Origin: Gonatopus flavifemur
Taxonomy: Eukaryota; Arthropoda; Insecta; Hymenoptera; Dryinidae
Reading direction: 5' to 3'
Length of the DNA stretch: 64,000 nucleotides
NCBI GenBank assembly: GCA_018340375.1
Contig: JAFFJZ010000031.1
Location: 930,001 to 994,000, forward strand
This document shows, in pieces, positions 34,533 through 47,444 of this stretch; within the stretch, counting starts at the first letter, position 1, and each line of letters opens with the position of its first letter. The notes under the pieces are model-generated. The model was given only the letters and a program-made list of their open reading frames with translations. It was not told the DNA's origin and searched no databases. Made by a program: the position numbers and the translations under genes.

Positions 34533-35035
34533 CTTCCAAATTAAGGACGTTCGAACGATGGGACTGATAGGGAATCCTCTCCTGAATCTCCTGAACTGCA
34601 CCTCATCCAAAAAAAGGATGGAAATCTGTTCATTCCATTCAAATTGGTCAAAAACTGGCGCGTCACAAACATTTTCAACGAAAATCTCAAAAACCTTGGC
34701 ATTGACACATTGACAGGTGTCAATTCCCACTGTCATGATCATTCCCGATCCCACTGGCCCCGAGAGTGATCCCTAAGTGCACGGGAAATAAAATCCTGCG
34801 AGATTCGGTCAATTTTCATACTCTTACCGCTGTAAAGAACACTAAAAACAATCTATATCTCCATGCACCCAAAAATATACATAGATACAAAAATTCCAAT
34901 TTGCGGTATCTCGAAAGTTAGTTTGATCCTTCATGAATAAAACCCCGTTCAGTTCATCCGAATCGGTTAAGAACTCGCGCGTCACAAAATTTTGCCGTTT
35001 TGGTCTACATCGGCCACACTGTGCGACGGTCATAA
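34533..35035. other. Right-arm segment matching 8005-8340 and 2940-3090
   Basis: Continues the split tandem unit, then the inverse of 8030-8340 and of 2940-3080. The junction of the two left-arm pieces at about 34880 is the empty site of the ATAT element. No gene. Confidence 0.6.
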
Positions 35036-36880
35036 GATATGATTGATATTATACAATTATCCAATGTATTCAAGTAATTGGAATTCTTTGAATAATTCCA
35101 TGATTAAACAATAGCAATTCAATATAATAAAAACGTCAAACAGCAGAGAGATAAACGTCGCTGAAGATGAACTTAAATACAGTTTCCAGTCACTGTAGCT
35201 ATATTTTCACTATCACAGCAATTCTTATAGCCAATTCAATGTGAAATATAACTACCGCAACTACGGGTGATGTATGTACTCGCATTCGTTCCCAGCAGTT
35301 GTTCATCAGTGTCGACAAACGGAAGCTGAGCAGAAGAGAAATGAGCGAGAAAAAATCCGACAAGACCCAGAAGAATATGTGCGTATGAACTTGGTTGCCA
35401 ACTTCATGAATGGCCTTTGTATCGATTGGATAATTCTGGCATAACCAACCATTCGCATCGTCATATCCGAAAGAATGAACTAGTTGACGGGAACACCATC
35501 CACCGAGTTGGAAACCTTACGTATGGAAGACACACGCACAATTCCATCAATGTTTGAATGACAATTCAAGGTCCCCATACCAATTTCGACCAATTCCGTT
35601 AATTTAGACCTGATTATAATTTTTTCATCTAATAGAAATTGATATTCGAAGAGGGAGCGACGATCGTGAGATTTTTGTTGACAAAATGCGGAAATTGTTT
35701 GCTCTTTCTGAATATCCAATGAATGTAATATACAAAGGGGGAGAAGATAATATTATATTCAAAATGCAAGGTATTCGGAAAAATAATTAGAGTCCTGTAT
35801 AATGACAGATTTCGGCGGAATGGCATATTAGTGGATACGCACAATCAAGTCTGGATGTGGCAGTTCACCAATATGATTTAGATTGGGAATACAGTACAGT
35901 GGATATGTCTCTGTCGCATCTGCGTTGAATGAACAAAGACTCTTCCTCATTTTTCCTGCATTTTCCCTGCTCCCATTCATCCACCAATGTTCCACCTTCA
36001 ATCCACCAAAGTTGTGGGTGGAGGATTGGTGATTGTGCTTTACGGGTAAATTCTGGAATTCCTTGGAATTCCTCTTCTTGCGTGAATGCTGGAAAATAGA
36101 AGTTCTCGAGAAATTCTTATTAAGGTCACGGAAAATGGATTTTTCTTGAATTCATATCCCAAGTGTACTGTGAGGAATATCCGCATGGAATTTCAACCAC
36201 ATGTGATGGGAGCAATTCTCACTCACGTGATTCAAAAAGTTCTTCAAATTTCAATCACATATGAATCAAAATTCAGTCACAAAAACTATACTCTCATGGG
36301 TAATATATCCTGAAGGAAAACAATTATGGGAACGAGTAAAATGTATTTCATAATAATCCCCGAACACAATCGGCAATGCGGAGACATTGAAGAAGATATG
36401 CAAGTAAGTGCCACATATTTCACAAGATGTATTACATAATCTTCCATCTTCTCTTTTGATAGTACTCCACATGATCCATGAGTTTCCACACGGCACCTCA
36501 GATTTTAAACACGTGTCAAATACACATCAATATTGCATTCACATCGTGCTGCATTGCATTCCAAATATAATATATTCGATATATGAATCACTCAATGATT
36601 TCGGAATACATAACACATAAAACGTATCCGAGATATGCTATGTGATATGCCGTTGATTCACCTATCATTCACGTAGCGAATACATGCCCGTACAGCACTA
36701 CCATCGATCGTCGGATATTTCTCCGTCGTTTCCACGTCGTTTCCGCATTCTTTCACCTTGTATCCATGTCTCCTTTTCATTCACGGCGCCGCCAAGGAGA
36801 TGCAACGTGGAAGCGGTGGGTGTGCTGTTAGGATGTGGAGTATTATGTCATCATTCTTATAAAGTTGTGATGGGTATATC
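35036..36880. other. Right-arm-specific 1.8 kb, nothing recognised
   Basis: No clear counterpart in the left arm apart from its outer edge. Short open frames on both strands (for example 35480-35719 minus, 79 codons) match no family I know. No clear terminal repeats found. Confidence 0.35.
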
Positions 36881-38287
36881 CTGACCCATACACGAAGGTG
36901 CAAAAGGTGTTGAGCGCCTCCACGATCCCCGTCGTGGATATTTCTTGAGACCAGCGGGACCTGAAAGATATTGATAACAAAAAAGTAATACGTCCACGGT
37001 AATTTTGAAGGGGTCAAGGGATAAGGAAAAGCTCAGGGAGAGGGGTTGGGTTGATTTTGATTCACTAGAATGACCAATCTCGAAGTGAAGTTAACCACGT
37101 GTCAGATCACGTATATATTTCAGATTCAATGTTCTCGTATAGTACACACGACTTTGTCGCGAAAAGAAAAATATAAACAACTCGGTAAAGTCCATCCATT
37201 TGATCTGGGGAACACAGGGAATTCAAAGAAGCACGGAGGGCACGACCACGAGGGAATACTCTATACGGACCATTAACATGTCGTTTACATTGACCAAAGG
37301 AGGGTAGGACTCAGGGAAACCGCGACCATGAAATCATATACGAGGGAGGGCTGAATCGGACGAAATGGATGATTCGAGCGTGCAAGCACAAAAGGTGAAG
37401 GGAAATTCGAGAGAGGGTGCACGTGGAGGATGCCACGAGAAGAAAATTTTCTCACTATAAATGGCACTGAAATCCACCACACTGGTACTCTCACTCCAGA
37501 GAAACACCTTGGCAGACGCGAAAATCAATGTTTCATCTTGAATTCGAGCCCCGATGGCACCATGCACTCACCGTATTCCAATTTTCGTCAGAGAATCTTT
37601 CTTAAAACGTTGCCATGACTCGATTACATGAGAAGTGAAGCCAAGATGGCCTTTCCTTCTTCTTCACCGACGGGTGAGTTCGCAAAGTAACATACGAAAC
37701 CCCGTCGGTGCCTTTCCGTTAGAACTCGTCCTTTGGAATTGTCTTACGAATTCTGGTGACGGTGGCGTCTAAATAATCGTTGGGTGAGTGAGGGGGTGCA
37801 TCGTGGGGTTTCTTTCGGGGCGACTATCCCGATTCTCTCTTATCCTCATCCAGACTTCCAGGGTAGGTATGAGGTGGCGCGTTGCAGTGTGGGTTGTCTC
37901 TCTCTCTTCTCTTTGGACTCTGGCTGACCAGGAGAGGGCGATACCCGTGGGTCGTTTCTGGCCCTCGGAGAGGTAGTTGATCGGAGAGAGACTGGAATGG
38001 TGTTGGAGTTGCTTCCTGGTGCTGGACTAATCCTTCCTCGTGCTTGTGGCGTAGGTGACAGTGCCTCCTTGGAACAGGACACCTCGAGAAATCATAGAAG
38101 GACAGGGGTGAGAGGAGGTCAGGATTGGTTGAGGAGGGGAAATGTGTTCCCGATTCTCATGTGAGCGAGCGACAGCTGTGTTCTCTTGAGCGAACTAAGG
38201 TGTTCCCAAATGGCACGACTAACTCTAACAAGGGTGACGCGCGGTACCACCTCGCGATTCTTTTTGTGACAATATATCACGTCACAA
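36881..38287. other. Outer conserved part of right arm
   Basis: The inverse of 881-2280. No coding frame is conserved between arms. Includes the paired block ATCCACGACGGGG/CCCGTCGTGGAT seen in both arms. Confidence 0.5.
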
Positions 38288-39505
38288 AGTATAACTTGAT
38301 TCGTTTTAATTCAATATAACCCTGATTATTGGTGCTTCCGTGGTTATATAGTGGATTTGAATCAAATTTTCTATGTACTAACAGGTATAGTATGATTCGT
38401 TATTCCTCAATTCGATTCAAGGAAAGTCATTACAAGATGTGACATTATCAATGTGTACCATTCCTATGTTTCCAGGTATTCAAGAGCAAATAGACTTCGA
38501 AAACAACAAAATCATCTGGACTGGAATGATGTATATAATCATATGAGTTGGATTCATTAATACCTCATAACCATAAAAAATTCCAACTTTTGTAACAAGC
38601 ATCTGTGAATCAGAAGTGATGGGGTAGTCATAGTAACTTGAGAGTCAAGGGATCAATCCTAATTGGGAAATGCGGTCGATTTTGCTTCCTCGTGAGAAGG
38701 AAGCTTTGTGATCGTTTCAGGGGAGCGAACATCATTTTGTCCCCAAATTCGAAATCTCTCAGGCCGAAATGTTCCTCCAAACTCGGAGAGAATTCTTGGT
38801 TCCATGTGTATATATGTGTGTGTGTGTGTGTGTGTATGTATGTGGATTAATTTCTGAACGCGCACATTTTCTGTTCCACTCATCCGATTCCAATGATATT
38901 TAAACCACAATCGTAGAGTGGGAGAATAGTGGCCCCATGGAAGTTTCAGCTCGATTAGCCTAGAGCATTCAGGTGCAGGAGGACGAATGATTGGAGAATT
39001 GCGATTTTTGCGGATGCGCATACTCCGCTTCCTATTATCCGAATGCAATGAAACTTGTACGACGTTCTAGGTATTATCCGATAGTGGTGCCATATAGGTT
39101 ACATCCTGATTGGTTGAAAACTGAGAATTTCCAGGCGCTCATCGGTATACGTAGTATACCAGCACGGAGTGCCTATTGCACCCGCTATCGTACGCTCTGA
39201 CCGTATCTTCTAAAATATTTTAGTAATTCATTTGGAAGTTGGATAGTTTTTCATTTCATGCAATAATGATTGATAATCCGTGGGGTTGTCTGTCGGTCTG
39301 ACTGCCTGCCTGTCTGTCTGTCTGCACCAGGGATAACTCTGGACCGAGTGGACCAAATTGGATGGAATTTATAAAGGACCTTCTCCGAACCCATCCCCCG
39401 GGGCCATGTTCTTTTGATTGCAATCGGACAAGTCCTCCTACTTCTTGTCTATTCTTGTCTGGAAAAATAGATGATCTCGGAGAAAATTTTCTCCGCTGTA
39501 TAAAT
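38288..39505. other. Unique region with two microsatellites
   Basis: A TG-type run lies at about 38812-38846 and a CTGT-type run at about 39296-39328. No gene recognised. Confidence 0.6.
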
Positions 39506-39507
39506 TA

Positions 39508-41486
39508 CAGGGTGGTCCATTCGAAGGGATACAGTCAAATATCTCGGAAACTAGTGAAGATGGAAAAAGATGTTTCAGATAAAAAGTTCAGGGTTTCAAG
39601 GGAGAAGTATGATGTTGACCTTGAAAAATCCCTCAGAGGTCATTTTGAGGATCATTTAGAGATTACTGCCAACCATAATAAGCAGAGACTCAGGGTTCCC
39701 GTATGTTTATGTTGACGTTTTTTTTTCCAATGGAATTAACTCTAATCTGCATTGAAATCAGTTCCGATCTTCGGAGGAAAGCGATGAACAAGAATACATA
39801 AACAAACAGAAACATCGAATTTCTGTTTATCATGGTTCGTTATGTAAATGATCACGGAAATACGTGATCATTTCAACACTGGTTCTAAACTGAGACCATT
39901 ACAATCGCTCTTCTCCTTTGCATATTCAATCATCTACATTTATCAATTCATTCCATTCAATCCAATCGAAGAAATGAATCAGTATTCACCCTCTGAAACT
40001 ATTGATATGATGCTTGTGCTTGGCTCATGTCACAATAATCACAACGAAGCCGCAAGAGTTTACCGGGATCGGTATCCCGATCGCCGCATCGCACACCCCA
40101 TGACCATCCATCGACTCGAATTCAGGGCTCGACGAGGAGTATTGCAGCGAGATCTAAGACATCACCGGTACGATGAGAATGATATTCGTGCACTCACCAG
40201 ATTGGGACTTATCCACTTGGACCCTCTTGTTAGGAGCAGATTGTTGGCTCGAATAACTGTGTACCCCGGACTACTGTTCTGAGGATCTTGAAGCATGTCA
40301 AATATCGACCATCCCACATTACATTAACTCAAGCTCTCACCCCAAACGACATGAGACTTCGATTTAGATTCTGCAACTGGGCACGAGCAAGGCTGGTTGA
40401 CGATCCTCAATTCTTCGACTATGTAATGTTCTCCGACGAAGCATCTTTTCAGAGCATTGGGCATTTGAATAGACACAACTCTCATTACTGGTCGGATGTT
40501 AATCCGCATTGGTATCGAGCAATCGACAACCAACATCTTTGGAGCGTGAATGTGTGGTGCGGGATCATCGGTGGCTATTCAGTTGGTGCACATTTTTTCA
40601 ACGGCACTTTGGACGGCCCCATGTTTCTGGAATTTCTGGCAGATCATTTACCAGGCTTGCTTGAGGATCTGGATTCACAAACGAGGCAGAGGATGTGGGT
40701 CCAACTAGATGGAGCGCCACCTCATTACGCATTGATCGTGAGAGAATACCTTGATCATCATTTCCCGGGAAGGTGGATTGGACTAGGTGGGCCAGTTGCG
40801 TGGCCTCCACGCTCACCCGACTTGACATCTCCCGACTTTTTCTTGTGGGGATTCCTGAAACACGAAGTATTCAAGGCCCAACCAACAACGAGGGAGGACA
40901 GGATCGATCGCATCTGCACTGTTTGTGCCAACATACCGCGATCAGTGTTTCTGAAAACGGTTACAAATTTTCGGCGGAGACTGGGATTATGTATCCAGGC
41001 AGAGGGGGGTAACTTCGAGCAATTATCGCGACAGCATCAAGCACCTCTCATGTGAGAGGCAAGGAAACCCACAATAATCGAGCAATCCACGTGTCAGAGG
41101 CAAGGGGACTCACAATAATCAAGCACTCCGGAGGGAACAGAGAACTATCACGTCCACGTCGTTGTTCCTGAGTAGCGCTGAAAGTAGTCCATCAATAACT
41201 TCCACGATCCATACCTTGCACCTCGATGGGCGGAAAGGAGTTCATGACCAGTGCTCCGTGAAGGGTTTTAAACCAGATTCCCCATGACATGATAAGAAAA
41301 TGGGGGTCTCATTTGAAAAAAACCATCTCGACCCCTCAATGCCCTCCAAAATGACCTCAAAAGGATTTCTCAAAGTCAGCATCATACTTCCCCCTTGGAA
41401 CCCTAAACTTTTTATCTGTAACATTTTTTTCCATCTCCACTAGTTTTCGAGATATTCGACTATATCACTTGAAATGGACCACCATG
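39508..41486 (+). mobile_element. Tc/mariner-type element 2 (DD41D), TA target
   Basis: Starts CAGGGTGGTCCATTC. The end GAAATGGACCACCATG is its inverse with one change. TA flanks both ends (39506-39507 and 41487-41488). TIRs extend inward, with matching blocks around the AAGATGGAAAAAGATGTTTC and GAAACATTTTTTTCCATCT-type segments. The right flank runs straight into the next element. Confidence 0.88.
39974..41055 (+). pseudogene. DD41D transposase 2, one frameshift
   Basis: About 360 residues. The start is the Met of MNQYSPSETIDMMLVLG, matching the HTH opening of the relative at 10079. The HTH part runs to about 40258, then one frameshift (YPGLLF stop against PRTTVLRILKHVKYRP) leads into the DDE core. 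The core has FSDEASF, LDGAPPHY and SPDFFLWG, again with 41 residues between the second and third Asp. The transposase acts on its own CAGGGTG-type ends. One visible lesion only. Confidence 0.9.
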
Positions 41487-41659
41487 TATATGGGGCATTC
41501 CATGCCAAATCGGAAGATTTTTCACCCGACCCCCTTTGATTTCGCTGAAAATTGTCTATTTTCTTCCACCCCCCAAAGACATTTTTCAGGATTTTTCCGA
41601 ATTCTTTCACCCAATCAAAGAAAAGTTATGGGGTTTGTAACGTCCGGGAGTCGAACGTA

Positions 41660-44024
41660 AATGAATATTCTTCTAAGTTTCAATTCATAGATTTTCATTC
41701 ATCTCGAATGCCTCTGAGTAGCGCGAGGCTCAAGTGGAACTGGATTCGGAGCTGAAACTTGTCCCCACGGGACCAGTATTTTCTTGTTGGGAATAGGAAA
41801 TCGTGAAATGGATACGGATAGGATTTCAAGGAATCACGAGCTGTTGCACTGTCGCATAGGATGTATTTGGAAATCACATACAACCTTCAACGACAACATT
41901 CACCACTTTTCGAGAAAAGTGGCTCGGTCGTAAAGCTGTGAGAAGAGAAGGAGGAGGAAATGTTCGAAGGTGTAGGAATAAAAGATTAGTTATTGGAATG
42001 AACATAGGATATACTCAATTGAAATTTTACACTTTGAAACTTGTAGAGGAAACTTTGAATTTACATCAATAGGAATATAACAATTGACAAGATCTAATTC
42101 TACCTTTTGTTTCGTTGTCACCACGTCCCTCTGTCCTTCCTGTCTGTAGTTCAATGAACGTTATCGTCGTTTTGTTTACCACCAACACTCAATCATTGCT
42201 TGAGGCACCAAGATGGGAGTCTTAAGAATTAGAATTTACACTGAATTTGAATTAGAAGTGGAACTGAATCGAAACTAAATTGGGACTAAATTGAAATTGA
42301 ATTGAAATGAGATTGAAATTGAATTGAAAATAGAATTAAATATATGAGAATTTTTTCCTTCCCAGAGTCGATAGATTTGATATTTTCTATGTAAGTCGCG
42401 GCGAGAATCTGCCCGAGGTTTTTCTCTATACCAAGGAAGTAACTTCGGTTTACCCTCAATTATCGCGATTTTAGTCGGTCAGTGGGGTCATTGACTAATT
42501 GGGAACCACTCATTGTCTCATTGACTGGAATTCACCCTGTAGTGGGAGGCATTGACGAATCAAAAGGTCAGTGCTCTCGACTTTGTCATCTTGTACGGTT
42601 TTCCTATGTCGCGAAGACCATAGGTGGGGTCGTTCTTGAAGAACATTGGTTAGATCACTTATACATCCCTTCTTCCATATTGTTCTCACGCACGGCATCG
42701 ATGACTAAATTCAAAGTCATGAGAGGGCGTGTAATGTTTATAAGTAACATGAACATAACATTGGTTATCAAGCCTCCAACGTTGGAACCTGAGGGATATT
42801 CTTCAGGTTTCCGTTTATAATAAATCTTTCCCTTATCGAAAATAAGTTTGGTCTTGAGATGATGATTAGGATAAAGAAATTCTTGTTCGTGGGATCTACG
42901 AACCACATATTATAAAACTGCGAAATTATTATTAATTGAAAAGTATTCTCAAAAAGACTCCCTGTCTGACCAAAAATCGTACGGGATTCAGTTCGCAAAG
43001 GAAATTTATATGTATTATTCGGAAACATTCTCATCATACCTTCCCTAGTCGAATTTGAAATGATATTGATCAATAAAAAATTTACTTTGTAATATCAACA
43101 TGCATGTCCTTCAATCGGGCGGTAATCAAAATCGCTTGGATTTAAAACCGTTCCAATCTAACTGTACATAAGGAAAAGAATAGCATACACGCATATAATG
43201 AGACATGCATTCGGTCCATCCTATCCATCTCGGAATCATTCGATTCGGAACTATTTGTGAAAACTAAATCAAGGGAAATATACATAGACATTCATGAATT
43301 AAATAAGAATCCAGTGAATGATTCAAAATTCGATGACAACTCTCACGACGATATAAAATTACAAATAAAAGGGCTCATCAACTTGGAAACCATAAATTAA
43401 TTCTATATAGTAACTAGTGATGAATCTATTATATGGATTCTCACATCATTCAACCCAAAATCATCCATCAAAATCGAAATTCCGAATAGATAAGATTGGT
43501 AGTAATACTTTCAATGATAGTTAGTTCATGACTACTGAATTTATTCAATTCAGAGATAATTCCATCCTGCTGGATTAATCAGGGTTCTACGATGTGGAAT
43601 TCTATATCGATATTCCTATTATCATCAATATCGAACATCTGATTATTCGATTCAACAAGAAGAAATGCATCATTCCAACATTGTGATAGAGACGATAGAA
43701 TCATACGATGGAAGAAGAAATTATATGTTACTCATCATTCATTGATTATCTTTGTGATTTTTAGTCGGCATGATAATTACCTCACAGGTGATTCTATATC
43801 TCCATTCCATACAGGCATCTAAGATTAAATATTTCATTGAGTATTGAGGAAATATCTTCCTATAAAGTAGAACCATGTTGAATTGTTGCTAATTATTATT
43901 AATAATGAGAGAAAATAGCTCCGAATCAGAAAGGAAGTATTAGGAGTACAGGAATCATAAGAGGTGACTCGTCAAAGATTTTTCAATGGACCTACACTAT
44001 TATAATTATGTCCATTTCGTCGTT
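41660..44024. other. Left interior of ATAT element 2, no gene
   Basis: AT-rich. A low-complexity TTGAAATTGAA-type run lies at about 42240-42345. Open frames at 42482-42820 (plus) and 42655-42906 (minus) overlap and match nothing I know. Confidence 0.4.
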
Positions 44025-45090
44025 CTATAATGCTGTGCTCCAAACGTAACTTTTCAAGAATTTCTTCCTCACTTCCAAGCTTATATTTTCTGAGCATAAT
44101 AACTGTTCCTTCTGGTAAAAAGCCTGTTTTCCTTGTGCTATTCTTGCTCTCATATCTCTTTCGCTTTCGCCGTTTTCTGTGATTATGCTTCCTAGATATT
44201 TGAATCCTTTCACCTGTAAATTGTCTCGGTATCTATTTTGATTTTCGTTATTCTAGCTGTTTTCGCTGCTGTACACATCATGAATTTCGTTTTGTCTTTA
44301 TTTATATTCATACAATAGTTTTCCAATAATATTGTTCTCATGGTGTTGAGAATATTTTCTAACTGAGTACTACTCGTGGAAAATATAGCTATGTCATCCG
44401 CGAATCTCAACATACTTATATTTCTCCTCAGAATCTGGTTTTTCGATTGAATTCCCTCCTTCACTTCGTTCATTGCTCCTTCTATACATGAATTGAAGAT
44501 CAGTGGCGATAATGAGCATCCTTGTCTCACCCCTCTTCTTATTTGTGCTTCCCCTCCCTGACCCTCTATGTCTATTATTGCACTTTGATTCTTATACAAA
44601 TTGTATAAGATTCTTGTATAATTCGTATATTATTCTTCTATCTTTATAACTTATTCCCACCTTCTTCAGGATCGCAAAAATCTTCTCCCAGTCCACATTA
44701 TCGAAAGCCTTTTGTATACCTACAAAAGCTATGTACACAGATTTCTTCAGCGCTATCCTTTTCTCTATTACTGCCCTAAGTGCTGAAATTGCTTCTCGCG
44801 TTCCCCTATTTTTTCTGAAACCAAACTGATCTTCTGCCAATCTACTCTCTATTTTATTTTTCATCCTCCTGTATATAATGTTGGTCAGTATTTTCGAAGC
44901 ATGTAAAGTTAAACTGATCGTTCTGTAGTTGTCGCATCTGTCTGCCCCTTGTTTTTTCGAGATAGCGACAATTTTATTCTCTTAGAAATCTTCTGGTACT
45001 TCTCCTTTTTCGTACATATCTCTCATCAATTCAAACAGTGCGTCACGAGTTCCTTCACTGGAGACTTTTATAAGGTCCGGTTTTATAATA
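44025..45090 (-). pseudogene. LINE reverse transcriptase relic
   Basis: Minus strand, in broken frames. In order: ALFELMRDMYEKGEVPEDF and NYRTISLTLHASKILTNII (about 44870-45080), EDQFGFRKNRGTREAISALR, AFVGIQKAFDNVDW, then RRGVRQGCSLSPLIFN and the catalytic FADDIAIFS (44210-44599). The C-terminal thumb-like FKYLGSIITENGESERDMRARI ends at 44025. These are motifs of a non-LTR retrotransposon reverse transcriptase; I cannot fix the clade. Neither endonuclease domain nor poly-A tail was identified, so it is a 5-prime-truncated or internally broken copy. It interrupts the minus-strand gene of the host transposon. Confidence 0.88.
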
Positions 45091-46163
45091 ACTCATGTAA
45101 CTCTTCCAAATTACAGAGTACTAAACGTTTTTGAATCCGAACTTTCGTACTATCGTCGTCACCCAATGAAATGAAATCTTTTTTCCCTGGCATGAGACTA
45201 CTCATTTCATCGTCATCATAAAAATTTATGAAAGCCGATGACACTTCAGCAGCCAATACATGGCCTGAAAAATTCGATGTTATGGATAAATTTATGAATA
45301 TTCACGCATTGATGATTCGAAAATAAATTAATTTGTAACTCAATATCTCACCCATTCTCTCTTCAGGTATTGATAACTCTCCTCTGTCAGCAACAAGCTT
45401 TCTTGCTAATTCTGCCATATACGTAGTAGCACCCATTACTCCGACAATCTCACTAATGCTCCAACTTGACGGCATGAGAGTCAAAATTTGTAAGCGTAAA
45501 GATTTACTTGTGTCAGTATTATTCAACTCATCTCTCAATTTATCAATCATTTCAGTAGCATCTGTATGACTGCATTGAAAGTCCACAACATTTTGAACTC
45601 CGAATGCGTCTCTGAAATTGTGAGCAACACGAGTGACTTTGTTATTCAAATACGTATCATCATTCTGTTCTCTAGTGAGCAATCGGGATTGGTTTAACAA
45701 TAGTAGAGCTTCATTTATGGTCGGACGGGTTATCTCCAGACTCAGTTCAGAAAACGATGAACCACTTTGTTGAATGTGTGATTCTTCGACACTTGTCGTG
45801 GGCTCAAGAAAAAGGCAAATAAATAATACAAACAATTAAAGTTAATAGTTGAATACCGAAAGGTGTGAAAATTCAGAAAATACCTGTCAGGTTATCGCTT
45901 TCGGAATCGTCAACTTCTATAGGTCCGCTTACAACACCTTGATCATTTTCAACACACCCATTGTTTTGATTGTCATCACTTCCATCAGAAATAATATCAG
46001 CACGGGGTTGAAGTAATTTTTTATGACATGAACTACATATTCGATCATCAGATGACAAATTGTGTCGAATTGCTGAATGCTCCGGTACATTTCGCAGAGA
46101 TGATTTGATCCTATGTTTTTCGAAATTGAAAGGGTTACAACATCGATCTTCAAACTTTGGCAT
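45091..46163 (-). pseudogene. N-terminal half of ATAT element 2 transposase
   Basis: Starts at the Met of MPKFEDRCCNPF (46163), with DRICSSCHKKLL as the Cys motif. A second segment (45302-45802) contains ILTLMPSSWSISEIVGVMGATTYMAELARKLVADRG, matching ILTIAPSSWSARKIAKELYTT in element 1. A third (about 45110-45268) has INFYDDDEMSSLMPGKKDF, matching KSDSNSRIMPGIKDV. The gaps look like introns (GTGAG donor at 45351 with TTTTTCAG acceptor at about 45269; GTATTTTC donor at 45883). The gene is cut at about 45090 by the LINE relic, so its C-terminal half is missing on this strand. Confidence 0.75.
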
Positions 46164-46400
46164 TGTAATCGCTCGTAAACAGAGAATGAACAAAAAGCAC
46201 TCTTTGTCAAATAGGGAAGACTTCATTCAGCAATACTATATCTGCATGACACAATGGACATATAAACAATAGGCCTCATCATGTCACGCAGATAGTATTG
46301 CTAAATGAAGGCTTCACTATTTGACAGAAAAGACTTTTCATGCATTTTTTGTTTACGAGCGATTACAATGCCAAAGTTTTTGTAAGAAGTAATTGTCCAG
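46140..46400. repeat. Head-to-head palindrome of ATAT element 2
   Basis: About 46160-46255 and 46285-46385 are inverse copies: GTTTACGAGCGATTACAATG occurs on both sides, each giving a Met-Pro-Lys start. The two half-genes diverge from this point, as in element 1. Confidence 0.8.
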
Positions 46401-47444
46401 GCGTTGGGAACATGAAACCATTATTACTAACAAAGATGGATAAAAATGCGATTTATGAAGTCACAAACAATGGGTGTCTACTCCGAAACTAACTCTTGAA
46501 ACAGCGATTGAAGGCACTTTGGATTCTGTTGATGACTTCTGTGAAAAACTTGTTGCTGTATTACCACATAATTTCATTGCAAAAGAACATGCGGCTTATT
46601 GGAGAGGGCTAAAAGAATCCATAACACAGAACGAATTTATAATCATTGTTGACTTTGCTGAAAATTATGCATTTGTTGTCCAGGATGCTGCACCGGGATT
46701 CCACTGCAATAACGATCAAGCAACAGTTCACACAGTCATTATTGATTGTAAGGTAGATAATCAACCCTGATTGAAGAAACCCGTCCATTCCCATTTAGAG
46801 TGCAGATTTCCGATTCAAACTCATTAGAAGCCATTGAATTTATATCGGAAATCTGCACTTTTGATGGGAATGAATGAGTTTCTTTAACTAGGGAACTTAC
46901 TCATCAAAGTATGGTTATCATTTCTGATGGCCTGAACCATGATTCTATCGCTGTCCATGTTTATTCTGACATTATTTTCAATTTTATTAAATCTCTGTCG
47001 TCCATGGTCACTAGAGTATTTTTCTTTTCGAATGGTGCACCTCAGCAGTATCAAAATTACAAGCATTCCAGTAATTTATTACATTATCGTAAAGATTTTG
47101 GTGCAACCGTCGAATGGAATTTTTTCGCAACAGCGCACGGCGAAGGGCCTTATGGCGGGGTCGGTGGGACAGTTGAAAGAAAGGCCTCACGAGCAAGTCT
47201 ACAGTTGCCACCTGATCAGCAAATTGTCCGAATGGGCGTCGGAAAATTTGGCGAATATCAATGTTCGGTTTTCAACAACTGGAACAAAAATTGGAAAATC
47301 GTTTCTAAAATGCGAAAACGATACCAGCGACACAGAAAATCCATAAAATTTCGGTGTTGGAAAATGATACAGTGGAAGTTAGAACATTTCCTTTTTTAGA
47401 AGAGTTTTTAAATCACATTACGGTGAAGGGAACAAAGAAATTAT
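46386..47444 (+). pseudogene. C-terminal half of ATAT element 2 transposase
   Basis: After a deleted N-terminus, 46474-46770 gives VDFAENYAFVVQDAAPGFHC and NNDQATVHT. After a hairpin insert, 46911 onward gives MVIISDGLNHDSIAVHV, a frameshifted YFSFRMVHLSS segment, and DFGATVEWNFFATAHGEGPYGG followed by VERKASRASLQLP. The frame shifts again near 47240 and ends at about 47444. Same motif order as the plus-strand copy of element 1. Inactive. Confidence 0.75.
46771..46887. repeat. Hairpin insert inside transposase relic
   Basis: TTGAAGAAACCCGTCCATTC ... GTGCAGATTTCCGAT is mirrored by ATCGGAAATCTGCAC ... ATGGGAATGAATGAGTTTC; arms of about 45 bases, loop about 30. Element 1 has uninterrupted coding at this place, so this is probably a MITE. 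Confidence 0.6.

Larger units (their letters stand above)
22958..38287. repeat. Right arm of giant inverted repeat
   Basis: Inverse partner of 881-22142. It contains two insertions missing from the left arm (25008-26335 and 28583-34528) and about 1.2 kb more sequence at 35036-36880 than the equivalent left-arm interval. Without these it is about 7 kb. Outermost shared motif at 38264-38287. Confidence 0.9.
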
